A stretch of 64,000 bases of DNA from an uncultured Paracoccus sp. (GTDB lineage Bacteria; Pseudomonadota; Alphaproteobacteria; Rhodobacterales; Rhodobacteraceae): assembly GCF_947487305.1 (NCBI RefSeq), contig NZ_CANKWH010000004.1, forward strand, positions 186,001 to 250,000. Direction: 5' to 3'. Shown here piece after piece: positions 29,887-39,884 of this stretch. Every line of letters begins with the position of its first letter. Position 1 is the stretch's first letter. The notes below the pieces were generated by a model. That model had not been told where the DNA came from, searched no databases, and saw nothing but the letters and a program-made list of their open reading frames with translations. Both the position numbers and the translations under genes were made by a program.

Positions 29887-30906
29887 TCACTTGGCGCGCA
29901 GCCGGGCCAGCAGATCGGCCATGTCCGGGGGCAGGGGGCTGTCGAACCCCAGCGCCTCGCCGGTGACGGGATGGTCAAAGCCCAGATGCGCCGCGTGCAG
30001 CGCCTGGCGCGGGAAGGCCGCGACGGCCGCGGCCGCCTCCCCCAGTGCCTTGGTCGATGCCTTGCGCGCGCCGCCATAGACCGGATCGCCGATCAGCCCC
30101 AGCCCGGCATGAGCCATATGCACGCGGATCTGGTGAGTGCGCCCGGTTTCCAGCCGGCATTCGACCAGCATGGCGACGGGCGGCGTGCCGAAGGCTTCCA
30201 GCAGACGCGCGCGCGTGACCGCGTGGCGGCCCTTGTCGAAATAGACCGCCTGCTTCTGCCGGTCGGTCGGGTGGCGGGCGAGGCGGGTGGTAATCTTCAA
30301 CAGGCCCGGCTCCTCGAAGCCCACGCCCGGCACGCCGCGCAGGCGCGGATCGGCGGCATCGATCACCCCATGGGCCAGCGCCAGATAGCGGCGCTGCGCC
30401 GAATGCGCCTCGAATTGCGCGGCAAGGCCGTGATGGGCGCGGTCGGATTTCGCCACGACCAGAAGGCCCGAGGTATCCTTGTCGATCCGGTGGACGATGC
30501 CCGGCCGCTTTTCACCGCCGATGCCCGACAGCGTCTCGCCGCAATGCGCCAGCAGCGCATTGACCAGCGTGTCGCGGGGAGAGCCGGGGGCCGGGTGGAC
30601 GACCATGCCGGCGGGCTTGTCGATGACGATCAGGTCTTCGTCCTCGTAGGGGATGACCAGCGGGATCGCCTGCGGCAGGGTCTCGACCGGCTCGGGGTCG
30701 GGGATGGTGATGCGGTACTCCTGCCCCTCTGCCACCCGCGCCTTGCCGTCGCGCACCACGCCCGCAGCTCCGCTGACCGCGCCATCGGCGATCAGCCGGG
30801 CAAGGCGCGAGCGCGACAGCGCCGCGGCCTCTGGCACTGCGGCGGCAAGGGCCTTATCAAGCCGGTCGGGCGGATTGGCCGGGATGGTCACAAGAAGGTC
30901 AGACAT
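29887..30906 (-). CDS. rluD: RluA-family 23S rRNA pseudouridine synthase (RluD-like)
   Basis: Converts uridines of the 23S rRNA helix 69 loop to pseudouridine. 339 residues: an N-terminal S4 RNA-binding domain (RLDKALAAAVPEAAALSRSR, then RLIADGAVSGAAGVV) and the catalytic domain with HRIDKDTSGLLVVAKS, whose Asp is the nucleophile. ECRLETGRTHQIRVHMAHAG is the conserved RluA-type C-terminal motif. RluD is chosen over RluC by the overall pattern and could be wrong. Its start lies 28 bp from the divergent DUF6476 gene, so the promoters must overlap. Confidence 0.86.
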   Translation of the reverse strand: MSDLLVTIPANPPDRLDKALAAAVPEAAALSRSRLARLIADGAVSGAAGVVRDGKARVAEGQEYRITIPDPEPVETLPQAIPLVIPYEDEDLIVIDKPAGMVVHPAPGSPRDTLVNALLAHCGETLSGIGGEKRPGIVHRIDKDTSGLLVVAKSDRAHHGLAAQFEAHSAQRRYLALAHGVIDAADPRLRGVPGVGFEEPGLLKITTRLARHPTDRQKQAVYFDKGRHAVTRARLLEAFGTPPVAMLVECRLETGRTHQIRVHMAHAGLGLIGDPVYGGARKASTKALGEAAAAVAAFPRQALHAAHLGFDHPVTGEALGFDSPLPPDMADLLARLRAK

Positions 30907-30934
30907 GGGTCAGGGCATCAGGGGTCAGGGCAAT

Positions 30935-31240
30935 ATGGATCAGGACGACAAGGACTGGAAGGCGGCGGCGGAGGCGGTGCCGGAACTGCGCTGGTTGAAG
31001 ATGCTGGTCACTGGGCTTGCCGTGGTCATGGGGCTGGGGATCATCGCCATCGTGGTGCTGTTGTGGATGCGCCTCAGCCAGCCGATGCTGCCCGACCTGC
31101 CGGCCTCGATCAGCCTGCCCGAAGGCGCAACCGCCGAGGCCGTCACCTTCGCCCGCGATTTCATCGTCGTGGTCACGGATGCGGGCGAGGTGCTGCTCTA
31201 CGACCGTTCAGGCGCGCTGAAGGACCAGATCACGCCCTGA
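30935..31240 (+). CDS. DUF6476 small membrane protein
   Basis: 101 residues. One membrane helix (about 22-46, KMLVTGLAVVMGLGIIAIVVL) follows a short acidic N-terminus; the C-terminal 50 residues are probably periplasmic (LPEGATAEAVTFARDFIVVV and GEVLLYDRSGALKDQI). This pattern matches the Rhodobacterales DUF6476 group; function is unknown. ATG at 30935 has AGGGGTCAGGG just upstream; an ATG at 30905 would overlap the rluD start. It is convergent with the UbiK-like gene (2 bp between stops). Confidence 0.75.
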   Translation: MDQDDKDWKAAAEAVPELRWLKMLVTGLAVVMGLGIIAIVVLLWMRLSQPMLPDLPASISLPEGATAEAVTFARDFIVVVTDAGEVLLYDRSGALKDQITP

Positions 31241-31242
31241 GA

Positions 31243-31491
31243 TCAGGCGTTCAGCTTTTTCTCGAGCTCGGCGATCCGGGTCTTCATCTCGGCATTCTCG
31301 GTGCGGGCCTTGATCGCCATGTCGCGCACCGCCTCGAATTCCTCGCGGGTGACGAAATCGCGGTCGGCGAGCCAGCGGTCGACCCAGCTTTTCATCGCGT
31401 TCTCGGCCTCGCTGCGCGCGCCCTGCGCCACGCCCATCGCATTGGTCATGAGCTTCGACATGTCGTCGAAGAAGCGGTTATTCGTGCTCAT
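31243..31491 (-). CDS. UbiK-like accessory factor (BMFP/DUF526)
   Basis: 82 residues. The N-terminal half has the BMFP pattern NRFFDDMSKLMTNAMGVAQG and a central RWLADRDFVTREEFEAVRDM; the C-terminal half is a heptad coiled coil ending ARTENAEMKTRIAELEKKL. Homologues trimerise, bind lipids and assist ubiquinone biosynthesis in proteobacteria (UbiK), so a role in Q synthesis is likely but not shown here. The gene is divergent from lgt, about 130 bp away. Confidence 0.8.
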   Translation of the reverse strand: MSTNNRFFDDMSKLMTNAMGVAQGARSEAENAMKSWVDRWLADRDFVTREEFEAVRDMAIKARTENAEMKTRIAELEKKLNA

Positions 31492-31620
31492 CGGGGCGTC
31501 CTTCCTGACTGAATTGTCATCCATATGGGCCAGAAGCGGGCGGGGTTCAATGTTGACAGCGCGGGTCTGGCCGCTAAGCCTTTCGAGCGAAACGTCACCC
31601 GCCGGAAGGTCCGAGGCCCC

Positions 31621-32469
31621 ATGATCCCCTTTCCCGATATCAGCCCCGAGATCTTCACCCTCAATCTTGGCGGGCTGTCGCTGTCCTTGCGCTGGTATGC
31701 GCTGGCCTATCTGGCCGGGCTGGTCATCGGCTGGCGGCTGGTGGTCATGCTGATGCGCCGTCCCGCGCTCTGGGGTGGCACCGCGCCGATGCGGCCCGAA
31801 CTGGTCGATGACCTGCTGACCTGGATCATCCTCGGCGTGATCGTCGGCGGGCGTCTGGGTTTCGTCCTCTTCTATGAACCGGCCTATTACCTCGCCAACC
31901 CGCTGGACATTCCCAAGGTCTGGCTTGGGGGCATGAGCTTTCACGGCGGTTTCGCCGGGGTGATCGTCGCGGCCTATTTGTATGCCCGCCGCCACGCTAT
32001 TCCGCCACTGCGGCTGGCCGATGCCTTGGCCGTGGTGGCGCCGGTCGGGCTGTTCTTCGGCCGCATCGCCAATTTCATCAATGCCGAGCTCTGGGGCCGG
32101 CCCACCGACCTCCCCTGGGGTGTGATCTTCCCCGGCGATAGCTTCGCCCGCCATCCGAGCCAGCTTTACGAAGCCGGGCTGGAAGGGCTGGCCCTCGGCC
32201 TGATCCTCTGGGCGCTGGTGCGCGCGGGCGGGCTGATGCGTCCGGGGCTGGCCTTCGGGGTGTTCCTTCTGGGCTATGGCCTGTCGCGGATGTTCGTCGA
32301 GCTGTTCCGGGTGGCCGATGCGCAGTTCATCACCCCCGAGAACCCGCTTGGCCATGTCATCGGTGGGCCGGTCTGGGGGCTCAGCATGGGTCAGCTGTTG
32401 TCGCTGCCGATGGTGCTCATCGGCCTCTTCTTCATCCTGCGCGCCCGCAGGGCTTCCGCCCCGGCATGA
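31621..32469 (+). CDS. lgt: Prolipoprotein diacylglyceryl transferase
   Basis: Inner-membrane enzyme that attaches diacylglycerol from phosphatidylglycerol to the lipobox cysteine of prolipoproteins. 282 residues with about seven membrane helices. The essential HGG region is [13 protein letters not shown] and the Lgt signature is [17 protein letters not shown]. The open frame extends back to 31525, but the family start is [17 protein letters not shown] at 31621. It overlaps midA by 4 bp, forming lgt-midA-pgeF, a common alphaproteobacterial arrangement. Confidence 0.95.
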   Translation: MIPFPDISPEIFTLNLGGLSLSLRWYALAYLAGLVIGWRLVVMLMRRPALWGGTAPMRPELVDDLLTWIILGVIVGGRLGFVLFYEPAYYLANPLDIPKVWLGGMSFHGGFAGVIVAAYLYARRHAIPPLRLADALAVVAPVGLFFGRIANFINAELWGRPTDLPWGVIFPGDSFARHPSQLYEAGLEGLALGLILWALVRAGGLMRPGLAFGVFLLGYGLSRMFVELFRVADAQFITPENPLGHVIGGPVWGLSMGQLLSLPMVLIGLFFILRARRASAPA

Positions 32470-33524
32470 CGCCGCTGGCCGCGATCATCGCCCGGCAGAT
32501 CCGTGCCAGCGGCCCGATCACGCTGGCCGAATACATGGAAACCTGCCTCTTGCATCCGGCGCACGGCTATTACGCCACGCGCGATCCCTTTGGCGCGGCG
32601 GGCGATTTCACCACCGCGCCCGAGATCAGCCAGATGTTCGGAGAGCTGTGCGGCCTCGCGCTGGCGCAGGCTTGGCTGGATCAGGGGTCGCCTTCGCCCT
32701 TCACGCTGGCCGAACCGGGGCCGGGGCGCGGCACGCTGATGGCGGACATGTTGCGCGCGATCCGGGTCGCGCCGGGCATGGGCGGGGCGGCTGAGCTTGC
32801 GCTGATCGAGGCCTCGCCGCATCTGCGCAGTGTCCAGCGCGAACGGTTGGGGCAAGTGCGGCATCTCGATACGGCCGAGGGTTTGCCGCAGAAGCCCTTG
32901 TTCCTGATGGCGAACGAATTTTTCGACGCTCTGGCGATCCGGCAGTTCCAGCGGGTCGAGACGGGCTGGGCCGAACGCGTCGTGGGGCTGGAGGGCGAGC
33001 ACCTGACCCTCGGTCTCGCCCCGCCGGTCGATCTGCCGCGTGCGGGCGAATTGGGCGAGATCTACGAAATCTGCCCGCAGGCCCCTGCGATCATCGAGGC
33101 CATCGCCAGCCGCATCGCAATCCATGGCGGGGCGGCGATCATTGCCGATTACGGCGGCTGGAACGGCAGCGGCGACACGTTTCAGGCGCTGCGAAATCAC
33201 GCCTTCGACGACCCGTTGGCCTATCCCGGCGAGGCCGATCTGACCGCGCATGTCGATTTCGCCCCGCTGGCGGCGGCGGCGATCCGGGCGGGTGCGGTGG
33301 CGTCGAAGCCGGTTCCTCAAGGCGACTGGCTCAGGGCCATGGGGATCGAGGCGCGGGCGGCGCGACTGGAAGCCGCAGGCGACAGGGGCGCGATGGCGGC
33401 GCTTCACCGCTTGACCCACGCGGACGAAATGGGTCACCTGTTCAAGATGCTGGCCATCTGGTCGCAGAACGCCCCTCCCGTTCCCGGTTTTGTCGCGCTG
33501 AAACCCGATGCAGACCATGCTTGA
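32466..33524 (+). CDS. MidA/NDUFAF7-family SAM-dependent methyltransferase
   Basis: 352 residues of the family whose mitochondrial member NDUFAF7 methylates an arginine of a complex I subunit. N-terminal [20 protein letters not shown], then [16 protein letters not shown], and the SAM-binding loop [16 protein letters not shown] are diagnostic; [16 protein letters not shown] follows. A role in NADH dehydrogenase assembly is inferred from the homologue. It overlaps lgt by 4 bp and pgeF by 17 bp. Confidence 0.88.
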   Translation: MTPLAAIIARQIRASGPITLAEYMETCLLHPAHGYYATRDPFGAAGDFTTAPEISQMFGELCGLALAQAWLDQGSPSPFTLAEPGPGRGTLMADMLRAIRVAPGMGGAAELALIEASPHLRSVQRERLGQVRHLDTAEGLPQKPLFLMANEFFDALAIRQFQRVETGWAERVVGLEGEHLTLGLAPPVDLPRAGELGEIYEICPQAPAIIEAIASRIAIHGGAAIIADYGGWNGSGDTFQALRNHAFDDPLAYPGEADLTAHVDFAPLAAAAIRAGAVASKPVPQGDWLRAMGIEARAARLEAAGDRGAMAALHRLTHADEMGHLFKMLAIWSQNAPPVPGFVALKPDADHA

Positions 33525-34272
33525 GATTTTGACCCACCCGCTGCTGGAGCCCGTCCGGCACGGCTTCTTCACGCGCAAGGGCGGGGCAAGCTCGGGCCTT
33601 TTCGCCGGGTTGAATTGCGGCCGCGGCTCGTCGGACCAGACCGAGGCGGTCGAGGTCAATCGCGCCCGCGTCGCCCATGCGATGGGCGTTGTGCCCGCCG
33701 ATCTGGCCACCGTGCATCAGGTCCATTCGCCCGACGTGGTGGTGATCGACGAGGCGATGGCGCCCTCGGATTGCCAGCAGATCAGGGCCGATGCGCTGGT
33801 GACGGCGCGGCCCGGCATCGCGCTGGGGGTGCTGACCGCCGATTGCCAGCCGGTGCTGTTGGCCGACCCCGGGGCCGGGGTCATCGGCGCCGCCCATGCC
33901 GGCTGGAAGGGCGCGCTGAACGGGGTGCTCGAGGCGACGGTGGCGGCCATGCGCGCGGCGGGTGCGGAAAACATTCGCGCGGTCATTGGCCCGACGATCA
34001 GCCAGCGCGCCTATGAGGTCGGCCCGGATTTCATGGAAACCTTCACCGACGAGGACCCGGAGAACGCCCGCTTCTTCGCCGGTGGCCCGAACGGTCGCCC
34101 GATGTTCGACCTGCCCGGATATGGCCTCATGCGCCTGCGCGCGGCGGGGGTCGAGGCCGAATGGTCGCGCCATTGCACCTATTCCGACCCCGATCGCTTC
34201 TTCAGCTATCGCCGCACGACCCATGCCGGCGAGGTGGATTACGGACGGCTGATCTCGGCGATCGCGCTGTAG
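33508..34272 (+). CDS. pgeF: Purine nucleoside phosphorylase, YfiH/LACC1 family (PgeF)
   Basis: 254 residues of the multicopper-like-fold family once called polyphenol oxidase; members act on purine nucleosides and, in E. coli, edit wrongly built peptidoglycan precursors. Metal/active-site motifs: ATVHQVHSPDV, LTADCQPVLLAD and GAAHAGWKGALNGV; the C-terminal RHCTYSDPDRFFSYRR is also typical. The stop codon TAG is the second to fourth base of an inverted-repeat element, so the coding end and the repeat share sequence. It overlaps the methyltransferase gene by 17 bp. Confidence 0.86.
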   Translation: MQTMLEILTHPLLEPVRHGFFTRKGGASSGLFAGLNCGRGSSDQTEAVEVNRARVAHAMGVVPADLATVHQVHSPDVVVIDEAMAPSDCQQIRADALVTARPGIALGVLTADCQPVLLADPGAGVIGAAHAGWKGALNGVLEATVAAMRAAGAENIRAVIGPTISQRAYEVGPDFMETFTDEDPENARFFAGGPNGRPMFDLPGYGLMRLRAAGVEAEWSRHCTYSDPDRFFSYRRTTHAGEVDYGRLISAIAL

Positions 34273-34341
34273 GGTGGGGTTCCACCCCACCATCTAACAT
34301 CCCATCATGTCGACGGTTGGTTGGGTGAAACCCCACCCTAC
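34269..34341. repeat. Inverted-repeat element (REP/MITE-like) after pgeF
   Basis: Left arm 34269-34287 begins GTAGGGTGGGGTT; right arm 34323-34341 is its inverse with one mismatch over 19 bases, and weaker pairing continues inward. Each arm also holds an inner GGTGGGG/CCCCACC-type fold. The element supplies the pgeF stop codon. It may act as a bidirectional terminator between pgeF and the convergent acetyltransferase gene, and the sequence type suggests a dispersed repeat. Confidence 0.6.
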
Positions 34342-34356
34342 GCCTGCCCGTTGGCA

Positions 34357-34926
34357 TCAAGGCCGCCCCATGACCCGCGCAGGGTTGCCCGCCACCATCT
34401 CGCCCGCTGCGACATCGCGCGTGACCACGCTGCCCGCGCCGATGATCGCGCCATCGCCGATGGTCACGCCGCCCAGGACGACCGCGCCGCCGCCGATCCA
34501 GACATCCTCGCCGATCAGGACCGGCAGCGCGACTTCCAGCCCCTGCGCCCGCAAGGCCCGGTCCTTGTGATGCTCGGCGCAATAGATCTGGACATTCGGC
34601 CCCAGCATCGAGCGCGACCCGATGCGAATGGGCGCGCAATCCAAGAGCGTCGCACCGGCATTCAGATAGACCGCATCGCCAAGGCTGATGTTGAAGCCAT
34701 AGGTGCAATGGAACGGCGCCTCGAGGAACGCGCCCTCGCCGATGCCGGCAAAGAGTGCGCGCAGCTCGGGCGCCATCGCACCGCGCTGATCGGGTGGCAG
34801 GCTGTTATGGCTGTGAACCGCCCGACGCGCCTGCCAGCGCAGCGCGTCAAGTTCGTCATCGATGCAGCGATACCACTCGCCCGCGGCCATTTTCTGCCGC
34901 TCGCTGCGGCCTGTCGGTCCCGTCAT
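34357..34926 (-). CDS. Sugar O-acetyltransferase (maltose/galactoside type)
   Basis: 189-residue left-handed beta-helix acetyltransferase. The N-terminal [20 protein letters not shown] is the maltose-acetyltransferase leader. Hexapeptide repeats include [31 protein letters not shown] and [16 protein letters not shown]; the catalytic histidine is in YCAEHHKD. The physiological acceptor is unknown. I place the start at the ATG at 34926, with an internal ATG at 34890 as alternative. It is convergent with pgeF across the repeat and 11 bp downstream of lrp. Confidence 0.85.
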   Translation of the reverse strand: MTGPTGRSERQKMAAGEWYRCIDDELDALRWQARRAVHSHNSLPPDQRGAMAPELRALFAGIGEGAFLEAPFHCTYGFNISLGDAVYLNAGATLLDCAPIRIGSRSMLGPNVQIYCAEHHKDRALRAQGLEVALPVLIGEDVWIGGGAVVLGGVTIGDGAIIGAGSVVTRDVAAGEMVAGNPARVMGRP

Positions 34927-34937
34927 CGGGGTTTGTC

Positions 34938-35438
34938 TCACCCCGCTTCGCGCACCCGTTCCTCGACCACTTCGAATGGCACGCCGGGCTCGTCCTTGGC
35001 GCAGCGGATGACCAGCGAGGTCTTGACGCTGGCGACGTTCGGGGCGGCGGTCAGGCTGTCGGTCAGGAAGCGCTGGAAGGTCGAGAGATCCGGCGAGACG
35101 CATTTCAGGATGAAGTCGATCTCGCCGTTCAACATGTGGCATTCGCGGACCAGCGGCCAGTCGCGGCACAGTGTCTCGAAGGCCGAAAGGTCACGCTCGG
35201 ATTGCGAGGCCAGCCGCACCATGGCAAAGACCTGCACCTCGAATCCCAGCTCGCGCGGGTCGATATCGGCGTGATAGCCACGGATATAGCCCAGTTCCTC
35301 CAGCGCGCGGACGCGGCGCAGGCAGGGCGGGGCCGAGATGCCGACGCGGCGGGCCAGCTCGACATTGGTCATGCGGCCATCGGCCTGCAGCTCGGCCAGA
35401 ATGTGACGGTCGATTTCGTCCAGCTTTGCCCCTGCCAT
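34938..35438 (-). CDS. Lrp/AsnC-family transcriptional regulator
   Basis: 166 residues. N-terminal winged helix-turn-helix: [20 protein letters not shown] and [23 protein letters not shown]-terminal RAM domain for effector binding and oligomerisation ([18 protein letters not shown], then [19 protein letters not shown]). Ligand probably an amino acid, not identifiable here. The divergent arrangement with trxB (136 bp between starts) also occurs with lrp in E. coli. Confidence 0.9.
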   Translation of the reverse strand: MAGAKLDEIDRHILAELQADGRMTNVELARRVGISAPPCLRRVRALEELGYIRGYHADIDPRELGFEVQVFAMVRLASQSERDLSAFETLCRDWPLVRECHMLNGEIDFILKCVSPDLSTFQRFLTDSLTAAPNVASVKTSLVIRCAKDEPGVPFEVVEERVREAG

Positions 35439-35550
35439 GCTGCCCTCTTGTGTCTGAAGCTTGCCGGAAACTATCCTGCAGGGCCGACCTGCGCAATATT
35501 ATTTCTCGATTTTCGGTGCATTGCGAACAGCGCCTCGGGACATTACCTAG

Positions 35551-36573
<1,023 letters not shown>

Positions 36574-36577
36574 GGTG

Positions 36578-36599
36578 AGTCGCGCCCAAGGGCGCGACT
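36578..36599. terminator. Perfect hairpin after trxB
   Basis: AGTCGCGCCC and GGGCGCGACT form a 10-bp stem around AA. The following bases are only moderately T-rich, so termination is likely but not certain. Confidence 0.45.
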
Positions 36600-36885
36600 A
36601 CGCCCGTCATTTCTCTCTATTTCCGGGCGATTCTTCGCTTGCGCGACCGGGTGCGGCGGCAACCGCCGGCTGAAACCGGCTGCGGACTTGTCTTTTTGGT
36701 CAGGATTTGCCTGCAGGGAATGCATTGCTTTTGGTCCAGCGCCCGGGCAGGCGCAATATCACTCCAGTAACGGTGCCAAGTCCCCCCACCAGGTTTTTCA
36801 AGAGTTTTCCGGGATCAAGGCTTCTGACGTTTCGGCCCAAGCCCGGACTGGTCGGCACCGCGTAACCAGTAGGAGTGTGAACAAA
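36600..36885. other. Intergenic leader between trxB and 62-residue gene
   Basis: Together with the hairpin this makes a 312-bp gap. It holds a second small fold (GCCGG, six bases, CCGGC near 36668) and a polypurine/T-rich stretch near 36790-36815. The frame of the downstream small gene is open back to 36688 but does not look like protein there. I see no clear promoter. Confidence 0.4.
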
Positions 36886-37074
36886 ATGGCGAGAGTCGAC
36901 AAAGACAGCATTCGAAGCGGGCAGCAGGATGGTTCGGATCACATGCCGATGTTCCTGCGCTACCCCGCCGATCAGATCGATTTCGGCTATGAGATCGTTG
37001 CATCCAGTCTGACCAGTAAAGGTCATCGGCACGGCCCCGAAGGGTTGTCGCTGGTGGCGCGGGTTTACGAGTAA
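36886..37074 (+). CDS. Unrecognised 62-residue protein
   Basis: Starts MARVDKDSIRSGQQDGSDHM and ends GLSLVARVYE; centre is FLRYPADQIDFGYEIVASSL. It is soluble, polar and without cysteines. AGGAG ends ten bases before the ATG, and an intrinsic-terminator hairpin starts eight bases after the stop, so the gene has its own 3' end. An in-frame GTG at 36877 is too close to the ribosome site. No family recognised; the long upstream gap suggests its own promoter. Confidence 0.6.
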   Translation: MARVDKDSIRSGQQDGSDHMPMFLRYPADQIDFGYEIVASSLTSKGHRHGPEGLSLVARVYE

Positions 37075-37082
37075 CTTACCGT

Positions 37083-37117
37083 CCGGGCGGGTGGCTGACG
37101 ACCCGCCCGGGCAGTTT
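37083..37117 (+). terminator. Terminator after the 62-residue gene
   Basis: CCGGGCGGGT and ACCCGCCCGG form a perfect 10-bp stem with an 8-base loop, followed by GCAGTTT. It may also serve the convergent SDR gene. Confidence 0.6.
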
Positions 37118-37150
37118 CCCCTTTGGACATTCTAACCGGCCGCGGCACGA

Positions 37151-37924
37151 TCACTTGCTTGCGGCGGTTGCGCGCAAGGCCGGCAGGCCGACCCCCGAGG
37201 CTTCGAACCCCCCATCGACAGCAACGGTCTGGCCGGTCAAGTAGCTGGCCTTGCGGCTGCACAAGAACAGGATCACCTCGCCGATCTCGGCCTCGCTGCC
37301 ATAACGGTTCAGCGGGATGGCGTCGTGATAGGCGGTGATGATCTCGGGGCTGTGGACGGCCATGGCAAGCTTGGTCCGGACCGGGCCGGGGGCCACGCAA
37401 TTGGCGCGAATCCCGTGTTCCCCCAGTTCCACCGCCTGCTGCCGGGTCAGTTGCATGACCGCCGCCTTGGACGTGCCATAGGCCACCCGCAGGGTTGAAC
37501 CGCGCAGGCCCGAGATCGAGGCGATGTTGCAGATCGCGCCGCCCTGCCGCTTCAACAGCGGAATGGCCGCCTGGCTGACCAGGAATACCCCGTCCAGATT
37601 GGTCTGCATGACCCTGCGCCAGCGCTGGAAGCCGGTGTCCTCGATGGGGCCGAAATCGGCCACCCCGGCATTGTTGACCAGCGCATCCAGCCGGCCCGCC
37701 CAACCGGCAACCTCATCCATCATCTGGGCGACCTGCGCCTCGTCCGAGACATCGCAGGTAAAGGCGCGGGCGGCGGGGTTGGCCAGGTCGGCCTCGGCCA
37801 CGGCCAGTTCCGGCGCGTCGCGATCGACCAGCGCCACCCGCCAGCCCTCGGCCAGGAACAGCCGCGCGGTGGCAAGCCCGATGCCGCGCGCGGCGCCGGT
37901 GATCAGGGCTGTGGGCTGGCTCAT
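37151..37924 (-). CDS. SDR-family oxidoreductase
   Basis: 257-residue classical short-chain dehydrogenase. Cofactor motif TGAARGIG at residues 9-16, an acidic residue after the second strand (LVDRDAPEL, suggesting NAD), NNAG at about residue 85, catalytic serine in IASISG and the active-site YGTSK. C-terminal YLTGQTVAVDGGFEASG is typical. Substrate unknown; the divergent neighbour is a sodium:solute symporter, so both may serve uptake and oxidation of one sugar or polyol. About 300 bp separate the starts. Confidence 0.85.
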   Translation of the reverse strand: MSQPTALITGAARGIGLATARLFLAEGWRVALVDRDAPELAVAEADLANPAARAFTCDVSDEAQVAQMMDEVAGWAGRLDALVNNAGVADFGPIEDTGFQRWRRVMQTNLDGVFLVSQAAIPLLKRQGGAICNIASISGLRGSTLRVAYGTSKAAVMQLTRQQAVELGEHGIRANCVAPGPVRTKLAMAVHSPEIITAYHDAIPLNRYGSEAEIGEVILFLCSRKASYLTGQTVAVDGGFEASGVGLPALRATAASK

Positions 37925-38111
37925 GGGGATTCTCCTCGGGTGATCGCGTCGCGCGGACGGCGAGTGTCGGGTCGGCAGGGGCGGCGGTCAAGAGCTGGTC
38001 GCCTGCGGGCCAGCAGCGCGTATCCCGCGCAGGCGCTGCGTCCGGGGACGATTGCGGCGACAGGGGACGATTGCGGCGACAGGGCGATCCGAGGGACTGA
38101 ACCAAATAGTA

Positions 38112-38125
38112 TGAAAACGATACAA
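38112..38125. promoter_or_regulatory. LacI-family-like operator between SDR and symporter
   Basis: The 304-bp divergent gap (37925-38228) becomes AT-rich from about 38100. TGAAAACGATACAA fits the LacI-type pattern TGnAAnCGnTnnCA at all fixed bases but one, and GTAT-N7-ATAC (38109-38123) frames it. No LacI-type gene is in the window. The rest of the gap shows nothing clear beyond AGGGGACGATTGCGGCGACA-like tandem copies near 38045-38085. Confidence 0.28.
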
Positions 38126-38228
38126 CTCTATATTTGCAACGTTACACTTTCTTCTATGCCCGGGCGATGCAACATGATAGTAACTCAACCGTGAGCGCTA
38201 TCAGAGAATCTTGACCTGGGAGGATTGG

Positions 38229-39821
38229 ATGGGAGTTTTCAACATTGTCATGTTCATCGGATTCACCGCCCTCGTGGCGGTGTTGTCCTATTACTGGACC
38301 AAGGGAACCGATGAGCATCATTCCGAGGGTTATTTCCTCGGCGGCCGCTCGCTGACCGCGCCGGTCATCGCCGGCTCGCTGCTGCTGACCAACCTGTCGA
38401 CGGAACAGATCGTCGGCCTGACCGGCCAAGCCTATACCGAGGGTATCCTGGTCATGGCCTGGGAAACGCTGGCGGCCATCGCCATGGTGGTGACGGCGCT
38501 GGTGCTGCTGCCGAAATACCTGCGCTCGGGAATCTCGACCATTCCGGGTTTCCTCGAGGAACGCTATGACGCGCAGACCAAGACCATCACCTCGCTTCTG
38601 TTCCTGTCGGGCTATGTGATCGTGCTGTTGCCGATCGTGCTCTATTCGGGCGCGCTGGCCATGTCGACGATGTTCGACGTGCCGGGCCTCTTCGGGGTCA
38701 GCGAGACGGCAGCCTTGTGGATCACGGTCTGGGCCATCGGCATCATCGGCTCGATCTACGCGATCTTCGGCGGGTTGAAGGCGGTTGCGGTCTCGGACAC
38801 GATCAACGCCGTCGGCCTGTTCCTCGGTGGCCTGCTGGTTCCGGTCTTCGGTCTGATGGCTATTGGCGGCGGCAGCATCTTCGAGGGTCTGAACGTTCTC
38901 TGGACCGAGAACCCGGAGAAATTCGACGCCATCGGCGGGCCGGAGGCCTCGGTGCCCTTCGCCACCATCTTCACCGGCATGATGCTGGTGCAGCTGTTCT
39001 ACTGGGGCACCAACCAGGCGATCATCCAGCGCGCGCTTGGCGCAAAGAATCTGGTCGAGGGTCAGAAGGGCCTGCTTTATGCAGGCGTGATGAAGATCCT
39101 CGGCCCGATCATCGTCGTGTTGCCGGGCATCATCGCCTACCACTATTTCGAGGGCGGGCTGGACGTGGCAGATCAGGCCTATCCGAGCCTTGTCAGCGAG
39201 GTGCTGCCCTTCCCGTTGCGCGGCTTCTTTGCCGCGGTGCTGTTCGGGGCGATCCTCAGTTCCTTCAACTCGGCGCTGAACAGTTCGGTCACGCTTTTCG
39301 GGGTGGATATCTACCGCCAGTATTTCAAGCCCGAGGCCAGCGACGCGCAGGTGGTGAACGCGGGCAAGAATTTCGGCTGGGTCCTGGCCATTGCCTCGAT
39401 GACCATCGCGCCCTTCATCGCCAATGCGCCGCAGGGTCTGTTCGGCTACCTTCAAGAGGTGAACGGCTGCTACTCGATCCCGATCCTGACCATCATCCTG
39501 GTCGGCATCTTCACGCGCAACGTGCCGCCGGTCGCGGCCAAGATCGGGCTGGCTTCGGGTGTGGGTCTCTACATCATCAGCCAGTTCGTGCTGAAGCCGA
39601 TGGTCGGGGCCGAGAACTACCCCCACTTCCTGCATGTCATGGCGATCTTGTTCGTGCTGAACGTCTGCATCATGCTCTGGATCGGCAAGATGCGCCCGAT
39701 GGTGCCGGCATACCAGCCGCGTGACAGCCGTGCGGTGGACATGACGCCCTGGGCCTATGCCAAGCCCTTCGGCGCGGCGATCGTGCTTGTGGTCGTCTCG
39801 ACCTATTTCATCTTCACCTGA
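38229..39821 (+). CDS. Sodium:solute symporter (SSS family)
   Basis: 530-residue transporter with about 14 membrane helices, of the vSGLT/YidK-like group of sodium:solute symporters. N-terminal FNIVMFIGFTALVAVLSYYW is followed by EGYFLGGRSLTAPVIAGSLL with the family's TNLSTEQIVG segment; GLKAVAVSDTINAVGL and the SSFNSALNSSVTLFGVDIY sodium-site helix are also typical. Sugar or a related small solute is likely, not proven. ATG at 38229 has GGGAGGA five bases upstream; a TTG at 38211 lies before it. It is divergent from the SDR gene and followed by a clear terminator. Confidence 0.88.
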   Translation: MGVFNIVMFIGFTALVAVLSYYWTKGTDEHHSEGYFLGGRSLTAPVIAGSLLLTNLSTEQIVGLTGQAYTEGILVMAWETLAAIAMVVTALVLLPKYLRSGISTIPGFLEERYDAQTKTITSLLFLSGYVIVLLPIVLYSGALAMSTMFDVPGLFGVSETAALWITVWAIGIIGSIYAIFGGLKAVAVSDTINAVGLFLGGLLVPVFGLMAIGGGSIFEGLNVLWTENPEKFDAIGGPEASVPFATIFTGMMLVQLFYWGTNQAIIQRALGAKNLVEGQKGLLYAGVMKILGPIIVVLPGIIAYHYFEGGLDVADQAYPSLVSEVLPFPLRGFFAAVLFGAILSSFNSALNSSVTLFGVDIYRQYFKPEASDAQVVNAGKNFGWVLAIASMTIAPFIANAPQGLFGYLQEVNGCYSIPILTIILVGIFTRNVPPVAAKIGLASGVGLYIISQFVLKPMVGAENYPHFLHVMAILFVLNVCIMLWIGKMRPMVPAYQPRDSRAVDMTPWAYAKPFGAAIVLVVVSTYFIFT

Positions 39822-39848
39822 GCGGTCTGTTCCGACCACCCAAGATTG

Positions 39849-39884
39849 CGATCCGCCTCAGCCCCGGCTTTGGCGGATCGTGTT
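39849..39884 (+). terminator. Terminator after the symporter gene
   Basis: CGATCCGCC and GGCGGATCG form a 9-bp stem around a 14-base loop, followed by TGTTTT. It overlaps the 3' end of the 37-residue gene on the other strand. Confidence 0.65.
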
